Assembly (NCBI GenBank): GCA_014360195.1
Contig: JACIXY010000001.1
Span: 1 to 64,000, forward strand
Direction of reading: 5' to 3'
Source: Bacillota bacterium
Lineage (GTDB): Bacteria > Bacillota > SHA-98 > UBA4971
Length of the DNA: 64,000 nt
The stretch's first letter is position 1; each line of letters begins with the position of its first letter. Below the pieces are notes generated by a model. It saw only the letters and a list, made by a program, of their open reading frames with translations, made no database searches and had not been told where the DNA came from. A program made the translations under genes and the position numbers. Positions 48,604-56,534 of this stretch are shown here, piece after piece.

Positions 48604-49470
48604 ATGGGCCAGGCGACGGTAACGAGTGCCAGCGTGAACCCCTACGTGCCCGAACTTGCCGTGATAACGAAGATCACGCGGGAAACCGACGCGAACGACG
48701 TGAAAACCTTCCGCGTGGAGTTCCGCGACGCGTCCGCGTGGGAGAGGTTCCGGTACATGCCCGGGCAGTTCGCCGAGGTGTCAGTGTTCGGCGTGGGGGA
48801 AGCGCCGATCTCGATTACGTCGTCCCCGACCCAGCGAGGATATCTCGAGTTCAGCGTGAAGAAGATGGGCCGGGTCACGACGGCCCTCCACTACTCACCC
48901 GAAGGCACCGTCATTGGCGTGAGAGGCCCCTACGGCAATACATTTCCCGTCGCAGATATGCAGGGCAAGGACATCATCTTCATAGGCGGCGGGATTGGCC
49001 TTGCGCCGCTCCGCTCGCTCATCAACTACGTCCTGTCCGACGAACACAGGGGCGAGTTCGGGCGGGTGCAGATCATCTACGGTGCGAGAAGCTCCGGCGA
49101 CCTTGTCTTCAAGGCCGAGCTCGAGCGGTGGGGAGCAAGGGCCGACATCGACCAGGTCGTCACCATCGACCGTCCTGAGGAGGGGTGGACGGGCCGCGTC
49201 GGGTTCGTCCCGGCCGTGCTGAAGGAGGTCGCGCCGCGCCCGGATGGCGCGGTCGCCGTGACCTGTGGGCCGCCCATCATGATCAAGTTCGTCCTCTCCA
49301 CCCTGACTGAGCTCGGATTCGCACCCGAGCAGGTGGTCACCACCCTCGAGATGCGCATGAAATGCGGCATCGGAAAGTGCGGCCGCTGCAACATCGGCAG
49401 CAAGTACGTCTGCCGCGACGGCCCGGTATTCACCTATAGGCAGCTACTGGACATGCCGCAGGAATACTGA
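48604..49470 (+). CDS. NAD(P)H-oxidising FAD/[2Fe-2S] flavoprotein (FlxA / AsrB / HydG-like)
   Basis: A 288-residue ferredoxin-reductase-type protein. The FAD domain has RYMPGQFAEVSVFGVGEAPISI-type residues (FRYMPGQFAEV; APISITSSP), then RGPYGNTFPV. The NAD(P) domain has IFIGGGIGLAPLRSL and YGARSSGDLVF, ending TCGPPIMIKF. A C-terminal [2Fe-2S] set, CGIGKCGRCNIG plus a further Cys in YVCRDGP, completes the family layout. It should oxidise NADH or NADPH and feed the Fe-S subunits encoded just upstream, making it the likely electron entry of the whole cluster. GGGAGG lies upstream of ATG 48604. Confidence 0.9.
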   Translation: MGQATVTSASVNPYVPELAVITKITRETDANDVKTFRVEFRDASAWERFRYMPGQFAEVSVFGVGEAPISITSSPTQRGYLEFSVKKMGRVTTALHYSPEGTVIGVRGPYGNTFPVADMQGKDIIFIGGGIGLAPLRSLINYVLSDEHRGEFGRVQIIYGARSSGDLVFKAELERWGARADIDQVVTIDRPEEGWTGRVGFVPAVLKEVAPRPDGAVAVTCGPPIMIKFVLSTLTELGFAPEQVVTTLEMRMKCGIGKCGRCNIGSKYVCRDGPVFTYRQLLDMPQEY

Positions 49471-49747
49471 TGCCGGACACGGTTACCGCAGGTGAGAATC
49501 AAGGGGTGAGGACGAAGACCTTCGGGAGGGTTTGCCATGACGAATCGGCCGACCTGATGAAGGCGGTCCCGTGCGCGAGGACGGGTCCCCGTCGCCTGTC
49601 AACCAGGGAGAAGACAGCATGTAGTTCACTTTGCAAGACATCGGAGCAGCCTCCGAAGCCGTTTAGTGCCCGCACGCTCGTGGAATACTAGGCGTGCTGC
49701 TTCAAGCAGGATCATGGGCACAGAAGAAGGAAGGAGGAGGCTGGCAA

Positions 49748-50194
49748 GTGAGTCTTATCAGATGGGATCCCTTCGATGAGCTTGTGACGATTCGTGACGC
49801 GATGAACAGGGTGTTCGACGAGACGTTCGCGAGGCGCGGCATGGGCGGTTTTGCGCTCGGGCGCGCGTGGCAGCCATCGGTCGACATGTACGAGACAGAG
49901 AACGAACTCGTGGTGCGGGCCGACCTGCCCGGCGTGGACCAGAAGGACGTCGAGGTAACGCTCACCGACACCGCCCTCACGATAAAGGGCGAGTCGAAGT
50001 ACGAGAAGGAGGTCGAGGACAAGAACGTGTACCGGCGCGAGCGCGCCTATGGCACGTTTGCCCGAACGCTGCCGATCACGACGAAGGTGAAGCCCGACCA
50101 GGCGCGGGCCAGCTTCAAGAACGGCGTCCTTGAGGTGGTCATCCCCAAGGCCGAGGAGGCGAAGGGGAAGGTCTACCGGCTCGACATACACTAA
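49748..50194 (+). CDS. Small heat shock protein, Hsp20/alpha-crystallin family
   Basis: A 148-residue chaperone. SLIRWDPFDELVTIRDAMNR is the usual N terminus. The alpha-crystallin domain runs from PSVDMYETENELVVRADLPG to VEVVIPKAEEAKGKVYRLDI. It binds unfolding proteins without ATP and holds them for refolding. GTG 49748 follows AAGGAGGAGG. Its TAA stop (50192-50194) lies in the CTAAG terminus of a palindromic repeat element, so the tail (RLDIH) may have been cut or altered by the insertion. No CIRCE operator is seen upstream. Confidence 0.92.
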   Translation: MSLIRWDPFDELVTIRDAMNRVFDETFARRGMGGFALGRAWQPSVDMYETENELVVRADLPGVDQKDVEVTLTDTALTIKGESKYEKEVEDKNVYRRERAYGTFARTLPITTKVKPDQARASFKNGVLEVVIPKAEEAKGKVYRLDIH

Positions 50195-50401
50195 GTATGA
50201 CGTCATTGGTTTTCTCTCGTTTTCCGAGGTCTTGGGTTGCCGGTGTTGCACTCGGGGACGGCGCCCCAAGCGGGGCGCCTTGACAAAATCCGGCCCGTCT
50301 GGCCAGTGGCCGGATTTTGACACCCCTCGTGCAATCACCGGCAACCCTGCACGGCGCGTGTGCTCTCTGGAACCGGCGATTACTTATGGCGACCTGCTTA
50401 G
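50191..50401 (-). repeat. Palindromic MITE-like element, copy 11 with nested module
   Basis: A reverse-orientation copy, 211 bp, from CTAAGTATGACG to CTGCTTAG. It holds GGGTTGCCGGTGTTGC, the nested module (GGACGGCGCCCCAAGCGGGG; AAATCCGGCC/GGCCGGATTTT hairpin near 50287-50319), then CACCGGCAACCC and a segment shared with copy 8. Its first bases form the hsp20 stop codon, and the hairpin may end hsp20 transcription. Confidence 0.85.
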
Positions 50402-50570
50402 CCGTCCAGGCGTCCGCAGCCGCCCGCCCCGATGGCTCCTCGTGGGGTCTGGGGCTTGAATTCCGCGCGTGTCTGTGTACACTCTGGAGTAAAGAGAGCA
50501 ACCGCAAGGATGGGGCAGCCTCGTTAGATCTCCGAGGCTGCGGTGCAGATTAGAGGATGCGGTGCGAAGT

Positions 50571-51431
50571 ATGAGCGTATACCTGGACATCGACGCGGAT
50601 TTCATGTTCCGGCCGAGGACGACCGGCAATCCCCGGGTTCGGCAGGATTGCTGGATAGTGCCGGGCGAGGTCGTGGAGCGGCTCGGGGAGGCGGGGCTCG
50701 ACTGGGACGAAAGCCCGGCTGCCGTTTTCACCGACCACAAGGAGGCGTATTTCGTCTGGAAGGACTGGGGCGCTCACTCGGCCACACTGGTCCATGTGGA
50801 CGCCCATTCCGACTTCTATGACACCTTCCCGTGGCTCGTCCACTGCGGCAACTTCGTGAGGAGGGCCGCGGAAGACGGCCTGTTCTCAAAGGTCGTGTGG
50901 GTCGTTCCCCGGTGGCTTTACGATAGCGGCGAATGGGAGCGATGGGATACCCCTGGCGTGCGATTACGGAAGCGGCGAAAGACGCCGTCCTACCACGAAA
51001 AAGGGCGATGCCGCGCAGGCCACGAGATACAGCTCGAGGTCGTGCCGCATGACAGGTTCTTCATGCCCAATAGCAGGGCAGCTCTGGTGACGGTGGCCAC
51101 AAGCCCGGCGTTCGTCCCGGCGGGCGGCCTGCCCCTGGTCAAGGAGCTTGTGGGCCATGTTGCGGAGCGCTGCTCGTGCCTCGTGGTCAGACCGCATATC
51201 CCCATGAGCATCGAGGAGCCGGTCCTGCGTAGCCTGTGGCTGGATGTTCGGGGCGAGGATGGGACGGGCCGCACAGGCCGCGGCGAAACGCGAGGTGCCG
51301 CGGTCCGCAGGTTGCTCAGTTACCTGTGGGTGGAGCACGAGGTGGCCCAGCGTTGCCACCAGGAGACGCGCGCTCCCGGGGCTTCGGGTGCGCGGCCGGC
51401 CGGCGGGGCATGCTTTGGCCGTGCATCCTGA
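50571..51431 (+). CDS. UPF0489-like protein
   Basis: A 286-residue protein resembling UPF0489 (C5orf22-like). VYLDIDADFMF at the start and TLVHVDAHSDFYD (near 71-83) carry the Asp/His pattern reminiscent of the arginase/deacetylase metal centre. FTDHKEAYFVWKDWG and HCGNFVRRAAEDGLF are family-like. The C-terminal ~40 residues are low complexity. Biochemical role is not known for the family. Either ATG 50571 or GTG 50562 could start it; GAGG lies upstream. It stands alone between hsp20 and a nitroreductase. Confidence 0.7.
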   Translation: MSVYLDIDADFMFRPRTTGNPRVRQDCWIVPGEVVERLGEAGLDWDESPAAVFTDHKEAYFVWKDWGAHSATLVHVDAHSDFYDTFPWLVHCGNFVRRAAEDGLFSKVVWVVPRWLYDSGEWERWDTPGVRLRKRRKTPSYHEKGRCRAGHEIQLEVVPHDRFFMPNSRAALVTVATSPAFVPAGGLPLVKELVGHVAERCSCLVVRPHIPMSIEEPVLRSLWLDVRGEDGTGRTGRGETRGAAVRRLLSYLWVEHEVAQRCHQETRAPGASGARPAGGACFGRAS

Positions 51432-51758
51432 GTGCGGGTAGTGTCGTAACAGGGAAGCTGGGGTATCTGCAGCGGGTGCCATGAGACCGGGAGCGGGCGC
51501 CGCGAAACCGGGTGTCAGTTTGCTGCGAGGGGTCACGAGAGAGATGATGCTGTTCGCCCCGGTCAGGTAGGTCTTCGCACTGACCGGCGACTTTTCGGCG
51601 AGCCACGAGCGTCTTCTCACTCAGGACGCGTGAGCCTACTTCCTCGGCGATCCTGGCCCTGCACAAACACCGGTAACCTCACGATGCTCGGTATTGTGCG
51701 GCGCCTTCTGGCTTGTACCACACTTCGTGACCACACTACGGATGGAAGGTGATTCAAA
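51432..51758. other. Intergenic region, no gene seen
   Basis: About 330 bases between the UPF0489-like and nitroreductase genes. No repeat copy, promoter match or supported small frame was found, apart from the nitroreductase ribosome site GGAAGGTGATT at its end. Confidence 0.55.
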
Positions 51759-52292
51759 GTGACGAAGGACCTTGTCGAGGCCATCGAACAGCGCAGGAGC
51801 GTGAGAGAGTTCAAGCCCGACCCAGTCCCCGACGCGACGATAAGCCGCATCATTGGCTGCGCCCTCATGGCGCCGACGGCAGGCAACGTTCAGCCGTGGC
51901 GGTTCTGGGTGGTAAGACGGCCTGAGGTCAAGGCCGCGCTCGCTCGCGCCGCCTTTGGGCAGGGGTTCGTCGAAGAGGCGCCTGTCGTCGTGGTTGTCGC
52001 GGCCGAACCGAAGCGGAGCGCGGCCCAATACGGAAAGCGTGGTTCGGAGCTATACTGCATCCAGGACACCGCTGCCGCAATCGAGAACATGCTCCTCGCG
52101 GTGGTGGCCTATGGTCTTGGAGCCTGCTGGGTCGGGGCGTTCGATGAGGATGCCGCGAGGCACGCGCTCGGCCTCTCCGAGGATGTGCGGCCTGTCGCCA
52201 TGATTCCCATAGGCTACCCGAAGCGCGACCCTGCCGGTAAGCGCCCGCGCCCTCAGCGACCATGGGACGAGGTTGTCACCGTAGTTGAGTGA
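51759..52292 (+). CDS. Nitroreductase family FMN protein
   Basis: A 177-residue nitroreductase-fold protein. AIEQRRSVREF near the N terminus binds FMN phosphate; LMAPTAGNVQPWRFWVV and IENMLLAVVAYGLGACWVGAF are characteristic, and PVAMIPIGYPKRDP closes the fold. Members reduce nitro groups, quinones or flavins with NAD(P)H; the physiological substrate is unknown. GTG 51759 has GGAAGGTGATT upstream. Single gene, no operon partner visible. Confidence 0.87.
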   Translation: MTKDLVEAIEQRRSVREFKPDPVPDATISRIIGCALMAPTAGNVQPWRFWVVRRPEVKAALARAAFGQGFVEEAPVVVVVAAEPKRSAAQYGKRGSELYCIQDTAAAIENMLLAVVAYGLGACWVGAFDEDAARHALGLSEDVRPVAMIPIGYPKRDPAGKRPRPQRPWDEVVTVVE

Positions 52293-53109
52293 AGGGCCGA
52301 GAAGCCGGGAGAGGCGCCGGCCCCGGCCCAAGTTCGTCTTCATTTTCGTTGTCCGGTTGCCCGGTCTTCCCGAAGCACACTGGGACGACAGCTTCGCATT
52401 ATCTGGCCCCGGATTGAGTGTCCGGGCCTGTGCCGGCACACTTGATAAGACCGGCCCCGTGTCGTACAGGATACGCTTCATTTGCCCGACTGAATCCAGG
52501 CCAACCCCCGGCTGATGAGAGCAGTTCGGGTCCCTCTATCCACGTTTTTTGGGCAGAACGGCACGGGCTTTTCCCCTCTCGGCCTTGCCGCGGCGGTCGT
52601 TGCGTGTCACCCAAACCCGCCTGTATCGCAGGCCCGGTGACTTGCCCTCCTTCCGCCTAGTTTACACTGCGGCACGCCTCTGCTATGGGGATAGATTCAG
52701 TTAGCGGTTGTTGGAGATAGGCTACAAGCCATTGCCGGGATTTGACTTATATGTTGCGAACGAAAAGGCCAACTAGGTCACGCTCCGATACGAGGTTATC
52801 GTTCCTGGCGGCACCATCGCATCCAACCCTTGACACGTGTCAGCAAATTCCCGAGCATGCAACGGCAACCACGACACGTAGCCAAACCCGGCACGCAGGC
52901 TCTTCGGGACCCCACTCTGCACAGCGACGGTCGTCGGATATTCACGCGGCCGTTTCCAGACGACAGTGGCATCCGACCTTTCCGTGTGGTATAATCTGGT
53001 TGCCTGTGTTACGTGCGGAGTATCGTGCATTCCGGCCCGGCGCGACGTTGTTCGGGCGCCGCGTGACGGCTTGGCATGGCACGTCCCTATGGGAAGGAGG
53101 AAGGCAGCT
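52293..53109. other. Long intergenic region before the toxin-antitoxin pair
   Basis: About 800 bases with no supported gene. It looks less GC-rich than its surroundings, and frames here lack ribosome sites and family features. It holds a TGGTATAAT promoter (52987-52995) for the antitoxin gene. I see no inverted repeats or attachment site. Confidence 0.5.
52987..52995 (+). promoter_or_regulatory. Extended -10 promoter of the VapBC-like pair
   Basis: TGG followed by TATAAT (52990-52995), i.e. TGnTATAAT, with no clear -35. It lies about 115 bases before the antitoxin start. Confidence 0.5.
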
Positions 53110-53556
53110 GTGAAAGCTGTAGAGGTGACCGGTACTGTTGACGCAGACGGTGGGCTGCACTTGGATGCGTCCCTTCCGGTTCGTGGCCCATGCCGGGTTA
53201 GAGCGGTTGTTCTTGTACCCGAGGACTCCGATGAGGCGGGTGAGCTCGACCCCCGGAGGACTGCTTCCAGCTACCCGCTTACCGGTCTTCTCAGGGAGGA
53301 GCCGGGGGACACTGCCTATTCACCAGACGACCTTTGGGTGCTCAAACAGGAAATCTCAAGACAGCTTGACCGCTTGCCTCTTGACCGTCAACGGCATATA
53401 CTTGGCTACGTTCGGATGCTGCTTCGCGAGCCACCGCATGGTACACCTGGGCGACAGCTTCTGCCGTTCGCCGGGGTTCTCGGTGAGGAGGACGCCAGGG
53501 CAATAGCCGAGGCCATAGAAAAGGGCTGTGAGCGGGTGGACGAGCATGAGTGGTAG
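53110..53556 (+). CDS. Antitoxin-like partner of the PIN toxin
   Basis: A 148-residue protein starting VKAVEVTGTVDADGGLHLDASLP, a beta-strand N terminus like several VapB/DUF2281-type antitoxins, then a helical C-terminal part (QEISRQLDRLPLDRQRHILG; EEDARAIAEAIEKG) that would wrap the toxin. GTG 53110 lies six bases after GGAAGGAGGAAGG. It overlaps the PIN-toxin start by 11 bases, the usual coupling in type II modules. VapB assignment rests mainly on position. Confidence 0.75.
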   Translation: MKAVEVTGTVDADGGLHLDASLPVRGPCRVRAVVLVPEDSDEAGELDPRRTASSYPLTGLLREEPGDTAYSPDDLWVLKQEISRQLDRLPLDRQRHILGYVRMLLREPPHGTPGRQLLPFAGVLGEEDARAIAEAIEKGCERVDEHEW

Positions 53557-53941
53557 ATTCCTTCTTGACAGTAATATCGTTATTGCCTTCCTTGCCGGGG
53601 ATGATTCGGTCCATAACCGCCTGGCACAGGCAGATGAGCTGTTTACGTCGAGCATAGTCATGGGCGAGCTGTACTTCGGAGTTCTCAAGTCGGGTCGGGT
53701 CGAGGAAAACCTGGGGCGGTTGAGACGGTTTGAGCGTGCTTGTGTGGTGCTGGGTTGTGACCCCGGTACAGCGTGGGAGTACGCCGGGATAAAGAACGGC
53801 TTGAGATCTAAGGGACGACCCATCCCAGAAAACGACATATGGATTGCGGCGACAGCTCGCCAGCACGGCCTCACTCTCGTGACACGCGACCAGCACTTCT
53901 CGGCAGTGGATGGCCTGAAGTGCGATGCGTGGTTACCCTGA
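53546..53941 (+). CDS. VapC-like PIN-domain ribonuclease toxin
   Basis: A 131-residue PIN protein. The acidic metal-binding residues are all present: Asp in FLLDSNIVIAFL, Glu in SIVMGELYFGVL, Asp in PENDIWIAATA and Asp in LVTRDQHFSAV. VapC toxins cut tRNA or rRNA when the antitoxin is lost. ATG 53546 overlaps the antitoxin stop. The intact active site suggests a functional module. Confidence 0.9.
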   Translation: MSGRFLLDSNIVIAFLAGDDSVHNRLAQADELFTSSIVMGELYFGVLKSGRVEENLGRLRRFERACVVLGCDPGTAWEYAGIKNGLRSKGRPIPENDIWIAATARQHGLTLVTRDQHFSAVDGLKCDAWLP

Positions 53942-54122
53942 GGTCGGAGGCGGAAGAGAGATGCGACTGAGAGGGTACTCCCTCTCTAGCCCCCCCAATC
54001 CGGGTGGAGGAAGAGGCCCAAAGGAGCTTATGTAGGCTCACCCGCCTTCCATCAGCCACGCGAGTTCACGCTGGAAATGTCTGTCTCGGTAGCTATCCGG
54101 TAGCTACCGAGGATCCCGGGCC

Positions 54123-54148
54123 AAAGAAAAGCCCCTCTAGCAGGGGCT
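54123..54148 (-). terminator. Terminator downstream of tRNA-Leu
   Basis: On the minus strand AGCCCCT (complement of 54142-54148) pairs with AGGGGCT, followed by a T-rich run (complement of 54123-54130). It begins ten bases after the tRNA 3' end. Confidence 0.8.
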
Positions 54149-54157
54149 ATAAAAGAC

Positions 54158-54248
54158 TGGTGCCGAAGGGGGGAATCGAACCCCCATGGAGGGTCACTCC
54201 GCGCGATTTTGAGTCGCGTGCGTCTGCCAGTTCCGCCACTTCGGCACC
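54158..54248 (-). tRNA. tRNA-Leu (anticodon CAA), CCA not encoded
   Basis: On the minus strand GGTGCCG pairs with CGGCACC, followed by A and then GTC, so CCA is added post-transcriptionally. The anticodon stem CGCGA/TCGCG encloses CTCAAAA (anticodon CAA). A long variable arm (GGAG...CTCC) and GGTTCGATTCC T-loop are typical of leucine tRNA. By contrast both tRNAs near 13.7 kb encode CCA. Confidence 0.93.
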
Positions 54249-54433
54249 TAGAGTTGGTTCGTATGTGATTCATGACGGCGTGGCCGCCGGGGGCCTCGGG
54301 TTTAGGCCTAACGCCTCTGGACCTTCGCCCGCTTTGAATTATACATCACGACTGAGCCTCCGGGCAAGTGGGGGCACGGCCTGCTTTTTCGACCCTCGTG
54401 AAGTCCACTCTCCGCGCAATGCCCTCTACCTGT

Positions 54434-54895
54434 TCAGTCGAGAGTCTGAGCGTCGTTATCCCTCCGGCGGCGCCTTCTCTCGTGCCAGAAGTCCATCAGG
54501 AACTCGCGGAAATCCTCGGCCTCACGCGACTTTTCGAGCATCAGTTCCAGGTGTAGCTTTGGGTCCTTATCGACAAGGACCTTCCCCTTCATCGCTGTCC
54601 ACGATATGATTGGGGGTGCCGTGTTGAGCACCAGCAGATCGACGTCGCGGTGGGTGATGTCCTCAAGACGGCTCCGGATTTCGGAAACATCATTAGTGGA
54701 ATAGGGTGGCGTGAGGTAGACGGCCACGTCCACGTCAGAGCCCGTCCTGGACCTGCCCTTCGAAAACGACCCGAATAGGAAGGCCAGGACAACTTTCGGA
54801 TGGCGTGCCAGGCACTCTGCGACCTCATGTTCCCACGCATTCTCGGCCATGCCAGCGGGTGCCCCCATTACCCTACTCACGCCCCACTTCACCAA
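54434..54895 (-). CDS. Nucleotidyltransferase-domain protein (MNT type)
   Basis: A 153-residue protein with the minimal nucleotidyltransferase motif FGSFSKGRSRTGSDVDVAVYL-type core: FLFGSFSKGRSRTGSDVDVA has G-S-x11-D-x-D (near 41-56), and RDVDLLVLN supplies the third acidic residue. MNT proteins usually pair with a HEPN protein as toxin-antitoxin systems; no HEPN gene is next to it here. It could be an orphan AMPylating enzyme. GTG 54895 has AGGAG eight bases upstream on the minus strand. Confidence 0.85.
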   Translation of the reverse strand: MVKWGVSRVMGAPAGMAENAWEHEVAECLARHPKVVLAFLFGSFSKGRSRTGSDVDVAVYLTPPYSTNDVSEIRSRLEDITHRDVDLLVLNTAPPIISWTAMKGKVLVDKDPKLHLELMLEKSREAEDFREFLMDFWHERRRRRRDNDAQTLD

Positions 54896-55320
54896 GGTTA
54901 CTCCTGCGTAGCTGAACTCGTATTAGGTGAACTCGCTGTTCACGTCTACTATATCACGGCAGGTTGGTGCCAACAACAGGCTTCCTCAGGCGGCACTGAT
55001 TGCGGTGGCTAAGCCTGTTTTCCGCAGTAGTCGGCCATAGCAGCCAGCCGCCGCCATCGAGAGGATGAAAGTGGTAACCACTGTGTATGCCTCTGTATGC
55101 CGCTTATGGTCGGGGCGCACACTACTCCTGTTCGGTCGGGCGCCGCCGTATGCCAGACGCCGCGCCGTGCGGCCAGCGCCTGCTCCCGGCCGTATTTACG
55201 AGATTCGTAGAATCCTGGCGCCGCTAGCAGGAATTACGCGCTCGTTGGCGAACATGGAATGCCTGGAAGGCCTAGCCATAGGGGCTTAGCTCGGCTTAAG
55301 TATGGGTTGATTAGTCTGTG
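54896..55320. other. Intergenic region, no gene seen
   Basis: About 425 bases between the divergent nucleotidyltransferase and M42 genes, ending at repeat copy 12. Frames lack ribosome sites. A CTTAAG/TTAG-rich patch near 55286-55315 may be decayed repeat sequence, but this is not certain. Confidence 0.5.
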
Positions 55321-55437
55321 CTAGGTGAGAGTGCAGAAATGGTCCCGACTTTTGGGAGGGGTTGCCGGTGACTCAAAGAGAGAGCGCAACACCGGCGACC
55401 CTGGAGAGGCGACGGCTATTCTCGAACTCACACTTGG
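55321..55437 (+). repeat. Palindromic MITE-like element, copy 12
   Basis: A 117-bp copy from CTAGGTGAGAGTGC (55321-55334) to CTCACACTTGG. GACTTTTGGGAGGGGTTGCC and CAACACCGGCGACCC are the inner arms. The left arm matches copy 13 closely. It ends 32 bases before the first M42 start; the open frame runs through it but is not taken as coding. Confidence 0.8.
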
Positions 55438-55469
55438 TCCAGGCAGGTTACGTGATTGGAGGAGTGGTC

Positions 55470-56534
55470 ATGGCAACACGGGATCTGGCTGACTTTCTGG
55501 CCGGTCTGCTTTCGGAGGCAGGCGTTTCGGGCCACGAGCGCGAGGTTGCCGAGGTCGCGAAGGGGCAGATGTCCGGGCTCTTCGACGAGGCCCGCCACGA
55601 CGCTCTCGGAAACCTCATTCTGCTCAAGCGGGGCATGGGACGCGCCCCGCATCCTCGCGTGATGCTGGCTGCCCACATGGACGAGATCGGCCTGATGGTC
55701 ACCAAGATCGAAGACGAAGGGTGCCTGCGCGTCACGGAGGTCGGCGGCATTGACAGGCGCATCCTCCCCGGCCTCGAGGTCGTCGTCCACGGCCGCCGCG
55801 ACCTCCCCGGGGTGGTCGGCGCCAAGCCACCCCACGTGCAGGAGCCCGACGAGCGGAAGAAGTCCGTGAAGTGGGAGGACCTCTTTATCGATGTTGGCCT
55901 CACTGCCGAGGAGGCTCGTGAGCTCGTGGAGGTCGGCGACACCGCTACCTTCGCCACGAGGCCCACGCGCCTGAAAGGCCAGCTAATGGCAGGTAAGGCC
56001 ATGGATGACAGGGCAGGCGTCGCCGTGATGTTCGAGTGCCTGAAGGTGCTCGCGAACACGCGTCACCATGCTGATGTCTATTGCGTGGCGACGGTTCAGG
56101 AGGAAGTCGGCGTCCGGGGTGCCATCACGAGCACCTACGGCATCGTCCCCGACATCGGTATCGCCATCGACGTCGGCCACGGCGACATGCTCGGGGTCCC
56201 GGAATACGACACGCTTACCCTCGGGAAAGGCCCGGCGATAGCTTTCGGGCCGCAGGTCCACCCGGCCATCTACGCAAGACTCAAGGAGATCGCCGAGGAC
56301 CTCGACATCGACGTGCAGGTGGAGCCAAGCCCGCATCCCGGAGGCACCGACGCCTTCGCGATTCAGGTCACCCGCGGCGGCATCCCTTCGGCTCTCATTT
56401 CCATCCCGCTGCGCTACATGCACACCGCCGTGGAGACCGTGTCGCTCGCCGACATAAAGAAGGCCGGGAGGCTGCTGGCGGAGTTCATCGTGCGGCTCGA
56501 CAAGAAGTTTGTGGAGGGATTGACATGCTTCTAA
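55470..56534 (+). CDS. M42-family aminopeptidase (copy 1)
   Basis: A 354-residue M42 metallopeptidase. Metal and catalytic residues are in AAHMDEIGLMV (first His and Asp), MDDRAGVAVM (bridging Asp), VQEEVGVRGA (catalytic Glu pair), AIDVGHGD (Asp ligand) and the late YMHTAVE (last His). M42 enzymes form large tetrahedral cytosolic shells that trim peptides left by proteasome-like proteases. ATG 55470 has GGAGGAG five bases upstream. Three M42 genes overlap here; this one differs most, with GVVGAKPPHVQEPDERKK and an Asp/His-rich centre. Confidence 0.9.
   Translation: MATRDLADFLAGLLSEAGVSGHEREVAEVAKGQMSGLFDEARHDALGNLILLKRGMGRAPHPRVMLAAHMDEIGLMVTKIEDEGCLRVTEVGGIDRRILPGLEVVVHGRRDLPGVVGAKPPHVQEPDERKKSVKWEDLFIDVGLTAEEARELVEVGDTATFATRPTRLKGQLMAGKAMDDRAGVAVMFECLKVLANTRHHADVYCVATVQEEVGVRGAITSTYGIVPDIGIAIDVGHGDMLGVPEYDTLTLGKGPAIAFGPQVHPAIYARLKEIAEDLDIDVQVEPSPHPGGTDAFAIQVTRGGIPSALISIPLRYMHTAVETVSLADIKKAGRLLAEFIVRLDKKFVEGLTCF

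Noticed and set aside
49470-49691. 73-residue frame after the flavoprotein gene
   Set aside because: It overlaps the previous stop, has no recognisable family or hydrophobic pattern and looks like GC-driven open frame.
55362-55469. N-terminal extension of the first M42 peptidase through element copy 12
   Set aside because: M42 homology starts after ATG 55470, which has a better ribosome site; the extension is repeat sequence.
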